DNA of 64,000 nt from Leuctra nigra (lineage: Eukaryota > Arthropoda > Insecta > Plecoptera > Leuctridae). This document shows, in pieces, positions 12,862 to 26,476 of the stretch. The translations under genes and the position numbers were made by a program. Under the pieces are notes generated by a model. That model saw nothing but the letters and a program-made list of their open reading frames with translations. It made no database searches and was not told the origin of the DNA. The stretch lies in assembly GCA_934045905.1 (NCBI GenBank), contig OW203762.1, positions 5,518,001 to 5,582,000 of the forward strand, read 5' to 3'. How positions within the stretch are numbered: the first letter of the stretch is position 1; every line of letters starts with the position of its first letter.

Positions 12862-13172
12862 CTAGGAAACGCTCTGTGTAACGCGTTGATAAGTGAGGCT
12901 TCGTACTGCATGCGGATTGGTACGTGGGTGAAAGTTGCTGCTCTGTGATAGACCTTGGAAATGATAGTAAAATAACATTTCTTTTTTGAATAAACCATCC
13001 CAGGATCTCGTTCAAAAACTATACACATGACTGCTCATATGACATTAGTGTGTGTGCAAATTTCAGATCGATTGGTTGAATGGTTTGACCTGGACACTAT
13101 GCTGGCAAAATCACAGACTAAAAAGCAAACGCAGAAGAGAAAGTGTCGAAAGACCGTGGTGACGCTCGAATG
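12862..13172 (-). mobile_element. Helitron/Helentron-like element, short internally deleted copy 3
   Basis: On the minus strand its 3' end is present (CTAGGAAACGCTCTGTGTAA as read on plus, with the AACGCGTT palindrome). The 5' end is degraded near GTGGTGACGCTCG. It is only about 310 bp against 0.9-1.1 kb for full copies. Confidence 0.6.
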
Positions 13173-14593
13173 ACTGTACAGAATTAATTGACTAAAAGTT
13201 AATAGAGACTCTTAGATGGTCATTCCAGGTGTGATTAGTAGTAGTCATAATCAACTGTTAATTGACAAAAACTGATTTAACAGAAGATTGAAGAACAAGA
13301 AACAATTTGTAACAAATAGTAAATTATCATAGAATAATAATATTGTTCAAAAGGTCCATAATTTGACAATCCAACCAAATCAGACTGTTATCCATTGATC
13401 AGAACCAACGACATATTATCAAGCTACTTCAGAACGAAAGATAACCTTTTGGTTTCAATAACAAGCAACGAATGTCAAAATTCTCCCGATTTAGTTTTAA
13501 TTTATATTTCCTTGTTTTGAAATGAAATATTTACGGAGATGAGAAGAATAAGTCGAAGTGATTTTGGCTGTAGATACCTTGAAACACAAGTGGAGTAATA
13601 TGCTTTCTTCGTCTAAACTCGTTCGGTAATGTTGTAGATTCTGCCAGAGTTTCCAACTTGTATCGTCCAAGATGACAAGCGTTCAGAAATAGTTGCAATA
13701 TTCCCGTGATAAATTCCAAGCTGCGTCTTTCTTCCAGCAAACATTCTAAATTGAAACTTCGACGTTGTGTGGTACTTCAAAGTTGGATTCCAGGTATATC
13801 AGAGGAGCCAGCAATATCATCTCGTCATACCTGAGCAAGCTGCCTTCTCGCAAGCTACATCAAAAACAATTCTTTCGCGCGAATTCCCCGCCAATGATTA
13901 TAATATGCTGCCGGCAACCAGCGATGCTCGCGAGTGGTGCGGGTTGCCTAGCGAAGAGCTTCCAGGGGCAGGAATGCAATAACGTTCTGTTAGCTCTCTC
14001 ATGCGCAGGGGGGGGGGGGGGGGAGTCAAGTGGGCGCTGCAAAGGTAGATGGCATTCAGGAATAAAATGGAAATATATATATTTGAGTCACGGGCGTGGT
14101 GTAATATAGTAAAATGCTTTTGTAAATGAAGAATGTGATTTGAATGATATTACTTTTTTACTGTTTCTGTTTTAAAACATTTTATTTTTGTATCTCGAAT
14201 TCGTCTTCGTTTTATTGCTGTTCTCGAGATTTCAAACAATCATTCCATTAAGCTTGAGTTTGTAACATTTTGACATTTTCATAAAGGAAAAGTCTACCTC
14301 AAGTCACTCAATTAAATAAAGATCAATGGGCGGTTATTTACTTATTGATGATGTTTATAACCCCCCTCCCCCTACTCCCCTTGCTCACCATCTTGTAGTT
14401 ACACAGTAGTTAAGTGAAACAGAAGGGCAACTGACGCGCACGGCTCTTCAAAGTGTTTATTGCAGCTTTGTCTTCACACAAACAGAATTTAAGAAATCAG
14501 ATATTAATGCCACACACTGGAGTACATTATGACCTTAGGTATGACCTCAAAGTGTTAAAAACGATTTATTCAAAAACACTGGCAGGAGTAATT
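13173..14593. other. intergenic, nothing recognised apart from a poly-G tract
   Basis: No gene recognised. A poly-G run sits near 14008-14023. Overlapping ORFs at 13765-14109 span that run and show no domain. Confidence 0.35.
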
Positions 14594-15079
14594 CAGAGTT
14601 GGGTAGTAAACTCAACGAAAGTATAGTTACTTTCTGTAACTATGAAATTAACTGTAGTTACTTTCTGAGTATCTTTTGGGTAAAAATACTATTCATCAAC
14701 TGTAATTTTGTGAGTAACTAAGTTACAATTTAAGAGTATCTTGTAACTTAATTTTTGTTTCTTTTAAAGATACTTTTAGGTGAAATAATAATTTGACAAA
14801 TATGATATTTTGGTAGAACAGAGTCATCAAACTCCATCCACTTGAGAGAAAATCCAAACCCAAGTTTTATTTTATTTTACAATTCTATCAGACGTATAAT
14901 ATTGAAAAGTTAAAAAGTAACATTAAAGTAACATAAAAGTAACTTTCATTTTTTGATAACTACTCTGTTACTTTTCAAATCAAGTGACGTATCAAGTAAC
15001 TTAGTTCCTTTTGAGATCAGGTAGCTTACAGAGTAACGAGTTCGAGTTCCTATTTACAAGTAACTTATACCCAACTCTG
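14594..15079. mobile_element. hAT-like MITE
   Basis: Perfect 12-bp terminal inverted repeats CAGAGTTGGGTA and TACCCAACTCTG bound 486 bp. The 8-bp flanks, GAGTAATT on the left and GTGTAATC on the right, match at six of eight positions, as for an aged 8-bp hAT target duplication. The interior is rich in GTAACT/AGTTAC motifs, common in hAT MITEs. No transposase is present. Confidence 0.75.
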
Positions 15080-15119
15080 GTGTAATCCATCAGGTATTTA
15101 CCACTTATCACTACGGTTG

Positions 15120-15335
15120 TCCTACATTTGTGTCCAATGTCCGTCCGTCCGCCCGGGTAGCTCAGTTGCTCGAGCCCCGGTTCGGTCGGACATTTCGCAA
15201 TTCGCACATCCCATAAATATGTTTTGTTTTGGATGGGCAAGTGACAATTTGGATAGGCGCGAGCCCACTTTCACCCTCACCTTGCGCCATTGCGGTTTCA
15301 TTGAAGTAGAGGAAAATTTAACTTTCAGTTTTAAT
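15120..15335 (+). repeat. tRNA-derived SINE-like element
   Basis: GTCCGTCCGTCCGCCCGGGT runs into a box-A-like GTAGCTCAGTTG and then CCCCGGTTCGGTCGGACATT. The same head and tail words occur at 62985-63180. The middle of the tRNA-like part is deleted here, so it is not a functional tRNA gene. Confidence 0.55.
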
Positions 15336-18206
15336 TTTTTTATAGGTAATTCACAATGGTTCCAAATTCAATAATAATCGTTTCATGTATAGGTGTTTTT
15401 CGAGCAAGTTAATTTTTTTCTGTATTTTTAACTGACATTTGCAAGTTGCATTCCAGATCCCCGTGTTGATGGTCGATTAAGCAACCTCTTTTCCAAACTC
15501 CAAACCAAACTCCAACTACTCTCGGTAGTGTAATTTCATTCCGTTGAGAATAAACACAACATCTGAATGTCACTTCACCATCACGGATGAACGAATGGCT
15601 CGGTTGGTAGCGCGACTTCCCACCTTGCCGGAACTTAACCCTGTTCTTGTTGATTGTAGAGAAGTTGGTAATTGCTTGTAGAGCCCGACTAACTGATCCC
15701 CGCTGCTGGGAAGTGTAAAATTAATTCTAATCTCCTCAAGCACCTGTTCTTGCGAGGCTGTAGAAGACGGCCACTAGCATGTCTCTTGTCTTGACACAGG
15801 CAATCTTATCTGACGTCACAGCTGAACAACATGTAACAGGGGCTTTCAGTAGATACATAATAAGTAATCGTTGTCTTTCTTGATATTATTTCCTTATTTT
15901 ATTTGATACCTTTTTGTCTTTCTTTTTTATATCTTTCTTTCACAACTGTATTTAAAATTAAATTACTATTAAACTATTGAAAAATTGCCTATAAAACGAG
16001 ATTGAGGTATGTTACCATAGCAACCAGGGCGTACTACCTTAAGAGATGCGCGATCTCATAAGTTATTATTTCGAAGTTGTGATTTACTATTTTCTCTGGT
16101 TCAAAAACAATTTCAATTCCTACTAACTATGATGTTATCTGAGAAGACTAGATTAGTCGACCTTTCAATTCTCATCATTAAAGGTGTCAAAAAATATGTA
16201 AAATATTGGTAGGTATAAATAGGCGATTTACATTTTGGATCTTTTCAAATAGGCCCGACCCGAAAATGTTCGCAATTTCACTTGAATCTTGCATCTTGTC
16301 GAACATTTCATATGCGGTTTCGATTCGACAATCACCCTGTCCCCACGTTTTCATCGTTCCATGACACCTTCAATGTCAACATCTCATTGAAACTCTAAAT
16401 TGGTAATTTTTTTAAATTTGTAATGTTTCGAGATAGTTTTGTATTTCCGCAGTTTCGGAATCATTCAAATCCTAGTCAAAGTCTGATATCTTCTAGAAGT
16501 TCGCAGATTCCAAGATATTCGTAACGGCAGTGTTTCTGTCCTCTCGCGTCAGGCGATGCAAGTCTCTGACTGTTTTCTGTTTGATATGAGGAAAACATGC
16601 GACGTTTAGCCGAGACAATCAGGCGTCTAAGTGGCACTGCTTTAGTCTGATTAGAAGTCTAATGGATCAAGACACACCTCCGACACGAGCCACCGAAGCC
16701 ACTGCGAGACGATCAGAAGACGATCAGGAACCAGGGGACTAGCTTCTCATCTCGACATTATTCACGACCTCCATGTTCAATTTCACCGTCGCTGAAAGTT
16801 CCGTGCATTTTGGAATATCGGTAAAAGTTCCGTCGGCGAAACGTTCGTTTAACCCTTCTAGGGGGAGGAACTTTTGACTACGACAAGAAAGTTATCATTT
16901 CACCCCATGTTGCTTAGTATCTGTTGTCGTACAAATTACTGATGATTGATGAAACAATTCTTATCCTTTACTATAATACGCTTAAAAGAGAAGAACGTCG
17001 TCCCCGTAGCAACGTGGCTGAAAATTTGGTTCTTTTTAAAAATCATGAATTTTCCACCGATCAAGTTGAAACTCGCCAGTAATGTACAAAATTACGTGAC
17101 TTGATTTATAGTAACACTTTCGCGACATTCTGTTCAGTATTTACAAAGTTATTCGTGAAAAACATCGCCTTTTCTGATCTCTTAATTTTAAACGTCAATT
17201 TCAATTGTGCAGTGAAAATCAATTTTAGTAGGCAGTGAAACTAATTTTCACAATTCGACCTGAACAATATTTGGCCATGGAATCCGGAGCTCGGAAGTTG
17301 CGTTACGATTCGCGTCTATAAACATCGCGAATTTTGCACAATTTTCAACGAAACATGACTTTTCCTGTACACAATTTCAAGCGAACTGCCAAGCAAAAAG
17401 TTTCGTTTGAATCCGATAAGTATTTAGAGAGATACTAAATAGAAACAAAATTGTCATTGAAAAAGTCACTGTTTTCGAAACTTTCCAAATGTAGGAGTGA
17501 ATCCATTTGGCAGTGAAGAAAATATTGGAATTTCCTTGACTAGAATCATGGCAAACCAACATTTTATTGTTACTTTTTGATATTGGACCTAATTTCCAAT
17601 ATTACGTCTCTCATTTGATATGACTAGATAAACAAATATCAAGCAAGCAAGAACATTCATTTTCTGCTTACTTCACAACTTAGCATTTTATCAAAAGATT
17701 TTAATTGGTACACCTACATACCTAATACTGTATCGTTCGCTGATGTTTTCATGTGTGCAGAGAATATGCGAACGATTAAATAATCAGGATAAGTTAGAAA
17801 GTGGAAACATGCATAAAATTGTATTGAGTAAATTTCGTAATTTTTTAAGTTTTCACATAAAAAGTGACGAACTTCGATTAAATCTCGATACCACTTTTCG
17901 TTCATCATAATTGCAAATCAAATCAGATTCCATTTTAATATCAATCACGCCTATTTGTTTTAATTCAGTTTCAAATATTTATTCTTATTTTGAACCCCCC
18001 CCCCCCCCCCCCCCCCCCCCGTGATGGACTTGGCCAGTCGCGTTGATCGGTTGCGGAGAAGAATACCCTAGACTATGATGTACATCTCACACAATAATTA
18101 AATTGTAAACAGGATTCGACTAAATAAAATTTTGGAACCTGAATTCGATCATCATATAGATACATTTTATTCTGTTGTGTTTCAAATATAATAAAATAAT
18201 TTTAAT
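15336..18206. other. intergenic, no gene recognised
   Basis: A short tRNA-like piece lies near 15597 (GGCTCGGTTGGTAGCGCGAC). A poly-C tract of more than 20 bases ends near 18020. Around 16540-16760 the sequence is less AT-rich and unlike nearby repeats, but it has no ORF. Nothing else can be supported. Confidence 0.35.
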
Positions 18207-19200
18207 CTAGTGGAGCGGTCGCTCCACCCAGCCAAGTCGTACCGTACACTCACACTCACTCAACATACCGTATATGCATAATAAACTGAGGAGCAGACCA
18301 ACCACTTTTACTGTAAGCAACAACACGGCATTTTCGGCCTACTGGATCTTAAAATTAGAAAATCTCACATTGTTGCGATATATCTTAATTTCGAGCTATG
18401 GCCCACCCCACTACATATACCAAATTAGGGAACAATATGTTATGCCGTTTGCGAGCTAGAGGGCCGTGAAAAACGTGAAATTACACCCCTTTTAAAACCT
18501 ATCTTGATCTGATGATGATGATGATATCAGGAAACACCGCAATCACCGCCACAGCCTAAACGGCTGAGCCGATCGATACTATAACGTGCCTTTTTATAAA
18601 ACCAACAGGAAGCCGCTATTTTGAAACCGGAAGTGACGTATTATCTCGAAAACAGCTAGACCGTTAGGAATTAAACCAGCGCCAAATGATTCAGACGGTC
18701 ATCTATATGGAATATCAATAGTTAAAGTAGAGATGTACTATTACCGAAACCGGAAATGACGTCATGAAAATGAAGAACTAGATTTAAATGACCTCTTACT
18801 ACAATAACTACATATTCAGAAGGCTTATAATGATACATAACATTTATAGAAATAAATTTTATGTGGCAGTAATTTTAGTCGCCATTTTGAAAACCGGAAG
18901 TGATACCATATCTCGAAAACGGCTGGACTGATTGTAACGAAGCTTGCGCAATTCTTCATGGAATATCACTTTAAGCTTAGGTATATTGAGCACCAAACAC
19001 AATTTTTCGTATTAACCAATTCGGAAATGGCGTATTTTTTAAAAGGAATTGGTCATTGTTGCTCCGATGTGTGTTACAAGTTGTGTAAATAAACTAAAAA
19101 AATAAGTGATATCCCCATAAAAAACACTCCGTGTAAAAATACCCGCCAAGTCTCTTCAACTATAAAAAAATAGAAGAAATCTAAAAATTCAACACTGAAA
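18207..19200 (+). mobile_element. repeat family with CCGGAAGTGACGT monomers, copy A, cut by an assembly gap
   Basis: It starts with the palindrome GTGGAGCGGTCGCTCCAC, shared with 56551. Monomers follow containing GCCGCCATTTTG- or GCTATTTTGAAACCGGAAGTGACG-type cores and AAACGGCTGGACCGAT-like stretches. It runs into TATCCCCATAAAAAACACTC, the outer end of the foldback seen at 57517-61250. Directly after the first foldback arm the assembly breaks into Ns. No protein is encoded. Confidence 0.6.
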
Positions 19201-19400
19201 NNNNNNNNNNNNNNNNNNNNNNNNNNNNNNNNNNNNNNNNNNNNNNNNNNNNNNNNNNNNNNNNNNNNNNNNNNNNNNNNNNNNNNNNNNNNNNNNNNNN
19301 NNNNNNNNNNNNNNNNNNNNNNNNNNNNNNNNNNNNNNNNNNNNNNNNNNNNNNNNNNNNNNNNNNNNNNNNNNNNNNNNNNNNNNNNNNNNNNNNNNNN
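19201..19400. other. assembly gap (200 N)
   Basis: Exactly 200 N bases, probably a placeholder size. The two frames called open across it contain unknown residues only. The gap lies where a long hairpin element would be expected to continue. Confidence 0.98.
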
Positions 19401-20400
19401 CATTCCGTGAGTTGAAAAAAATTATCACGAGAGACAATTCTTTGCCAGCATATCAGAGTAGTTTTATTTTAATGGTGGTCCATCTTCAGTTATGCATTGC
19501 CTTGCCCAGAAAGATAGCAAATAGGGTCATGTATTACTTGGCGGGGCTCTCTAGTACCACATAAAACCATTATATTTACCGCATGATCCAATTTAAGTTC
19601 CACTTATACTACACTTATTCTACTAATACTACCTATGCCAAAAAACTGTATTGCAGTACAACGTTGCCAGATATATGATACATTCTCAGATTATACACTT
19701 ATCTTTCTTATTTGGCCGGTTACCGTATAGGTATATTTTCTAACGGCAGCCTTACTCTAACAAGTGTTATCTTTAAATTGAGACTATTTTCAATATTTTG
19801 TCATTGCTCTTGCGGTTTTAGGATCACTTCCAGGACGATTTCATGTCTCTCTGTGCTATCTTATGGGGCAAGGTGAGGGATGGCTCACCGTAAAACACTG
19901 AACTTGCCAACAGTAAGATTACGTCCTTTACGAACTGCAGGGTCGTGAAAATCGTGATGCACCAGTTTTCAGATTCAATTTTCGCATTGATTTCATATCC
20001 TTGCAAGAACAAACTCAACAGCAGGCAACTGTTGCAATTCTCTATCTATATTAGATTTGTTTTATTTTTAAATGAAAATAGATTAAATTATTTTGACGTA
20101 ACAATACGTGTGTAAACTGTGTGAGGTCATTTTAAGTGCGGTCTTTGATCAAATATAAAACGAGATATGAAAACAATTGAAAGGAAAGCACAGAACGTGA
20201 AGAGTGAAATTAGCCCCGTCACGTGACTCAATTGTAGAGAAAAGGTGAGTTAAGGGCGGTTTGGGGGGGGGGGGGGCTATAATCAGTGGCGTCACGTCAG
20301 GAAGTCGGCACGGAATTAGGATCGGAAATTTCCCCCACATCCTTTCCTTTCCCACAATCAGGTGTTGATTATAACAAGCCATCGCATGTACTGTGACGTC
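19401..20400. repeat. intergenic with an interspersed repeat shared with 32.8-33.1 kb
   Basis: About 19640-19875 resembles 32890-33115. Shared words include TTTCTTATTTGGCC, TTGAGACTATTTTCAATA, TCTTGCGGTTTTAGGA and GACGATTTCATGTCTC. The family is unidentified. A poly-G run lies near 20264-20276. No gene seen. Confidence 0.5.
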
Positions 20401-20616
20401 AGCGAGTGCAGCTCTCCCCTCCCCCCCCCCCTCGCAGGTCGTGTGTTCGATGTTTTCCTCGTGTCATCCATGCCTCCATCAAGTCGTCTAATGAAATCTG
20501 CCAACTCCTCACCCCCCGTCCTGGTCGCTTAATTCCGACCCCCTGCGCGCCCTCGCCGGGCCATCAACCCCGCCCTTCCTGCCGCCCGCACGTCATTCCG
20601 TGGCTCGGGGTGCGTG

Positions 20617-21285
20617 CGGCGTCATCGCTTCCCCGTCTCATTCCAGACGTGGCAGCAGCGGCGTCATCGCTTCCCCGTCTCATTCCAGACGTGGCAGGAG
20701 CGGCGTCATCGCTTCCCCGTCTCATTCCAGACGTGGCAGGAGCGGCGTCATCGCTTCCCCGTCTCATTCCAGACGCGGCAGGAGCGGCGTCATCGCTTCC
20801 CCGTCTCATTCCAGACGCGGCAGGAGCGGAGTCATCGCTTCCTCGTCTCATTCCAGACGCGGCAGGAGCGGCGTCATCGCTTCCTCGTCTCATTCCAGAC
20901 TCGGCAGCAGCGGCGTCATCGCTTCCCCGTCTCATTCCAGACGTGGCAGCAGCGGCATCATCGCTTTCCCGTCTCATTCCAGACGTGGCAGCAGCGGCGT
21001 CATCGCTTCCCCGTCTCATTCCAGACGCGGCAGCAGCGGCGTCATCGCTTCCTCGTCTCATTCCAGACTCGGCAGCAGCGGCGTCATCGCTTCCCCGTCT
21101 CATTCCAGACGTGGCAGCAGCGGCGTCATCGCTTCCCCGTCTCATTCCAGACGTGGCAGCAGCGGCGTCATCGCTTCCCCGTCTCATTCCAGACGTGGCA
21201 GGAGCGGCGTCATCGCTTCCCCGTCTCATTCCAGACGCGGCAGGAGCGGCGTCATCGCTTCCCCGTCTCATTCCAGACGCGGCGA
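20617..21285. repeat. 42-bp minisatellite, about 16 copies
   Basis: The unit is about 42 bp, with core GTCATCGCTTCCCCGTCTCA then TTCCAGACGTGGCAGCAGCG. Copies differ at a few positions (GTGGCA/GCGGCA/CTCGGCA; CAGCAG/CAGGAG). Because 42 is a multiple of three and the unit lacks stops, long frames stay open on both strands. One plus frame repeats SSLPRLIPD with an Ala-rich link, and other frames repeat SHSRRGRSGVIAS or GMRRGSDDAA. No frame is favoured, no domain is visible, and codon third positions are not especially variable, so I call it noncoding. Confidence 0.85.
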
Positions 21286-21506
21286 CATCACATTTCAAAC
21301 AGATTCGCTTTAAATGCACAAGACAATATTGTACCTGCAAAAAAATGATTAAATTATTAAATTATTTATAATTTCCATTGTATTCTTATCATACATACTT
21401 GTAATATAAAAACAAAGTTATACATTATAATTCTAACTATTATAGTTTTTCTTAAATCACAAAAGACAGAAAGTAAGAATGAAAGACAGATAGAAAGAAT
21501 AATAAA

Positions 21507-21562
<56 letters not shown>

Positions 21563-22175
21563 ATGTTACAAATTTCAATGCTAAATGCATAGGTTCAAAC
21601 TTTTATTTGATTTTTTTTAATAAAAATTTCTCTCTGATGCATTCCTATTTTTTAGTATTAATTACATTGAGAATGAAAAAGTGAAAATATATACAATATA
21701 ATGACATTTCTAAGAAGTGTTTTGGTGAATGTAATTGGGTTGAAAAGCTCTGAGGCATGTTTCTCCACCCCTACGCAGTACTTAATTTACTTGATCGACT
21801 GGGCAAAGGGGGTGAATGGGGTGGGTGGTGGGTGGGTGGGGGTCGTGTAATGAAAGTGTCTTTGCTGTGATTTGGGGCTGATTAAAGTTGTTTGACCGAT
21901 TAACATGAGCATGCGCAATCAATTGAATGTTTAAAGACGTTGACAAACTAGATTTGTAAAATAAAAGATGAGATAATTTTACAATACATTTATTTTTGTG
22001 GAAACTTCCAAATCTGCATATCATTCACTCTTCAACTAAATTTCTATATGGGACTAACATGTGGTATAATAGGTACAAAATAACACAAATTGTTCTTAAA
22101 AAACAAAAAATAATTTAACTTAATGTTTCAGAACACATTTTCAAAGAAAATAAACAGTACGGTATGAGTTCTATA
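21286..22175. repeat. AT-rich intergenic with a (GAAA)n microsatellite
   Basis: A (GAAA)n tract of about 50 bp lies at roughly 21510-21562. No gene recognised elsewhere in this stretch. Confidence 0.5.
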
Positions 22176-23281
22176 CTAGGAAAACGCTCGGTGTAACGCG
22201 TTGATGAGCGAGCACCGACACGCACGACATCGCCAATCATAGCACGATCCATTCAATCAAAGATAACTAACTAAACATTATTTATTACCAATTTTCCTTG
22301 CAATTTTTCATAAACACTCTGGATCAATTAAATAACAGATTATTGTACTGATATTTTTCCATCAATCTCTTTGGACAGATATTCAAACACTTAAAACAGC
22401 AATAAATCTGGAAATTCTTGACCGATTGGGCTGGAAATGTGTAAAATATGATGCTATCTAGTCAAAACGTTGTTTTCATAACTGTGAAACACAATCCATT
22501 TCGTAAAATCGATTATTTTAGATAAGGTATACCTATACCTATGTATATGAAATACCTACATTACATTTTGACTACATTATGTATTGCAATATGATCCACT
22601 AAGAAAAGAATCTGTCTTACATTGATATTGAGAATATAGCCATCTATAAACTTTGCTTTGCTATACATAGAGCAACCCAGAATGCAGTGGAATTTCTGTT
22701 TTTAAATGTCATTTCTGACAGTTATTAAAACTGTCAATAAGTGCATCTATGTTCTTGACTGGTAGGGCTGAAAATTTGTAAAATAAGAGACAATGTTGGT
22801 CTGAACGACCATGCAAAATATGAGTTTGATTGATCAGATTAATCGAAGACCATTTGATGGGTCAAATGGTGGTGTGGTTATAGGCCGGTTTAAATTAAGT
22901 ATACAAATGTCAGTAAAATCTATATTACTCTTGAAGCTCATTACAGATTGGTAAAAAATCACTTATAATGCTGGTACACATGACCTTGCAAAATTTGGTG
23001 ATGATCGGTCAAACTATTGCAGTTATATATACAGAGTTTCCTTCATCCCCATTGCCAAGCTAACTATAACTACACATCAAGTTTCCGATGCAACCAATGG
23101 AGCGAACTTGCTGAAAATCTTTTTGACCATAACGAGAATAGTAATTTAAGTTGTGTGAAAAAATTGGCCTGATATATTACTTCGTTTGGCAGGAGACGCC
23201 AAATGCACAAATAAACACACAAAAAAAAACAGAGATTCAAGCCATAAGTTTCAAGTGGAGACGCTCGCTCCGCTCGCTTAA
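22176..23281 (-). mobile_element. Helitron/Helentron-like element, copy 4
   Basis: This is a complete copy on the minus strand. CTAGGAAAACGCTCGGTGTA with the AACGCGTT palindrome is the 3' end, and GACGCTCGCTCCGCTCGCTT is the 5' end. The internal sequence is diverged from copy 1. No coding capacity. Confidence 0.65.
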
Positions 23282-25128
23282 AAATTAGTATTAAATCAAA
23301 TAAATGAAACGTTGTCAATTTGCTATGTTGAAGCATGCAAACGTATGTTGAGGCTGCAAGTAAGTTTACTTCGGGAAATGTAACAAAGTAATTTGTTTTG
23401 CATCATTTCCGTGCCCCTCATGTGAGCAAAATTTCGTCAAGTGGATAATTCCATAGATTTAATGAACAACTATCACTGAACAACGGTAGCTGTTCATTAA
23501 AGCTATGGTACTATCTATAACACAATTCAAATTGGACAATTTTATCATAATAATATGCCAGTCGGATTTCAGAATTTCACTCAAAACGCTACTTCATTGT
23601 CTAGATATTGAAATTGCCAAATTTCAATAAAGCGAACAATTTCTATAGTTTAAATGAAATCGAAGCATAGAAGAAGAAAATATCTAAGACTTTATGTTTG
23701 ATTTTTTCCGTGCGAAATAGAGATACTTGCATTTAAATATAGTAACCAACTACATACAATTTTTTTTCTTTTGAACGATTTTCATGAACGATATTAAATA
23801 AATTATTCAAAATGTCCTAAAATAACGTAAATAACAGTAAATGATTTCTTGCAGTTTCACGAATAACATGAACCTACACAGCACTACTGTCGAGTCCAGA
23901 GTGAGTTCTTCGCCTCGCCGCCAGCAGCGCCACGACGTCGACGTCGCTGATGGATCCGTGAGACGGGCGTCGGTCGCGGGGGCGGGGGAGGAGGAGGGGA
24001 TACGCCGGAAACTCTAGCAAATTGAAGCAAATGGAAAGAAATGGAGTGGGACTTAGAGTTAGAGTATACGCCGCTCCAGTTCCAGACCAGCCAAGGTGCC
24101 GGGACTCCACTCGCTGACCCTTCACCAGAGAGAGCGACATATTTTACATTTTCATAACAACGACTCTGACACATTGCACTTGTTGCAGTTTACAATTATC
24201 TAGGGCATACTGACAGAGAGCATAGAGCATAGAGCAGAGCTTAGAGCATGGTATATGTAAGATAGGGTTGTTATTGTTTCGAAGTTATAGCACTAGAGTT
24301 TGCAGAAATACATTGGAGATACTTGAACCGCACTTATGATGGACACTTAAATATTCCCGTACCAACTATAAATCACTGGAGCAACGATTTTGAAATTATT
24401 GTTTTATTGACATCGTTTGGAATCTACATATTTCTGTACCAGAGGTAGAAGGCCGGAAGTCCATTGTCTCGATTTTACGCTGTACACTTTTGGAATGATG
24501 AAATCAAGCACTATCAATTCCATGCAATACTCTATGCTCGCTTATCAACGCGTGTTCCTAACAGTTTGACTGCCTAGCCACAGCATCTTGTAAAAGACAA
24601 GACAATCGCGTTGTCTTCGCAACAATGGTTTCCCATTAAGACAACTCAGCCGAATGGGATTTAAACTTTTCTGGTCATCGAAACAAAATCCCACACAAAA
24701 TAGAAAAACTTTTCTTTAATCTCGTGAAAATACTTTTGCTCTAAACTCCTTTGGGTCTTGCTCCATTCCGACGCTAACAGTTTATTTATTCGCTGAATTC
24801 CTGCCTAAGGCCTGGAATATCACGATCTAAAGATAGCGACAAGATTAACAGACAATGACTTCCCATGCTAACGAGGCAGTACACGATATTGTTTTACTTT
24901 GATTTCACTTAAATTCGTCGTAATACAATATGAGTGAATATTATTTGTATTTTATTTGGTCTTCACCTTCATTTAACATTATCATCTTGATGGGAGCACC
25001 TTGGATTCGTGACCCTCAAGAAAATGCATGTTATATGCAGCAGGATACACTTCAAATTGTTTAGACACTCTACTTCTGAAGAAACGCGTGATGCAAATGA
25101 CACGCAAAGAGAATGTCTCACTCAACTG
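23282..25128. other. intergenic, with a GC-rich island at 23880-24140
   Basis: AT-rich DNA interrupted by a GC-rich block at about 23880-24140. That block is open in two minus-strand frames (up to 96 codons) but shows no domain. It could be a 5' exon or promoter of an unseen transcript. A decayed Helitron-like 3' end (GCTCGCTTATCAACGCG) is at 24537-24553. No gene can be supported. Confidence 0.3.
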
Positions 25129-26037
25129 CTAGGAAAACGCTCTGTATAACGCGTTGATGAGCGAGCACGGACACGCGCAACACCTCGAACCGAAAATATG
25201 TCTATCGAAAATATCATTAAAAGCCAATAATTCTTGAAATTCGTCAGACTTGTAGGTATAAAAATCTCCAAATATTCCTAAAGTATTAGTCCCAATAGCC
25301 ATGCAAAGTTTTCAGTTGATCGATTGAACATTTATGATTAAAATGTTCCTTGTTAAAATTAAAAAATCATAGGATATATTTAAAAAAAAAATATACCTGG
25401 GACCACTCATATGATATAAGTGTGTGTACTTACACAATATTAGACGATCTGTTGAACGGTCATATCAGTTTCATTCGTTTGAAAGTTTCTGCTCTAACTA
25501 CCTTGGAACTATAAAGAGTCGAAGAAGCCGTGATCAACATTTTCGAGAAATTTGACAGATAACACGCAAAATGTCAGTAAAATGTCAGTAACTTTTGGAT
25601 TTAAACACAGATAAGTCTGAAAATTGTCAAAAATACAGATAATGTTGGTCCCAATGACCATGCAAAGTTTTAAGTTGATCGGTCATACGGTTCTAGTTTA
25701 AATTTCAAATATCATATGAAAGATTTTTTTAAATTTTAACCAACAGGAGGATATGGCTGAAACTTTGTATGATTGGGTAAAATGTTAGTGGTAATGACTT
25801 GTCAAAATTTCAAATTGATAAAACAAACCAATCGAAAGATAAGTTTTTTTTAAATTTGAACCAATCACGGGTTCCCGTTCAAAAACGACCCCAGGGACCG
25901 CATAGAGTACGTTAGTATGTGTACACAATTTCAGATTGATTGCTTGAGCGGTTTGACCTGGGGTGTGACCACAAAAAAAAAACACACAGAGAAAGTGCCA
26001 TAAGAGTACCGTGGTGACGCCCGCTACGCTCGCTCAA
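25129..26037 (-). mobile_element. Helitron/Helentron-like element, copy 5
   Basis: Minus-strand copy of about 909 bp with both ends intact: CTAGGAAAACGCTCTGTATA at its 3' end and CGCTACGCTCGCTCAA at its 5' end. It includes the poly-T tract (poly-A here) next to the 5' end, as in copy 1. Confidence 0.7.
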
Positions 26038-26476
26038 TTAATCCCAGTTTACACAGTTTGGTTCAACGAATGTAACCGTGCAGGCGCGAAATTGATGCAA
26101 AATAACTGTTGACGGTTGACTACAATACATTGCATGCGGTTCTAACTGAATTGAATGAATCATTGAACCGTGTAAACTAAGCTGTAAGCTACTACTGTGT
26201 TTAGGTATGTTATTAAAACATTTTCTCACCACATTTTCATTGCGTAGAATTAGTAAATGTAAAAAATGAAAAAACTCAACTCCATATTTGCATATTTTCA
26301 TGCGTTTCGGCCCTTGCCCCAGGCTCGCTTCCACCAGCCATCCTTTCTGACTGAGCTTTCATCATGAAGAGAGGCAAATGATGGGAAGGTTCACTACTAA
26401 TAGGCCACGACCTATTCGCCTTTAACATCTCCTTATCATCATAATAATCCATCGCCATTAGCCAAGTGAGCGTCTT

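Noticed and set aside
23874..24174. Upstream exon of the otp-like gene in the GC-rich block
   Set aside because: No phase-matched donor or recognisable protein was found; composition alone is not enough.
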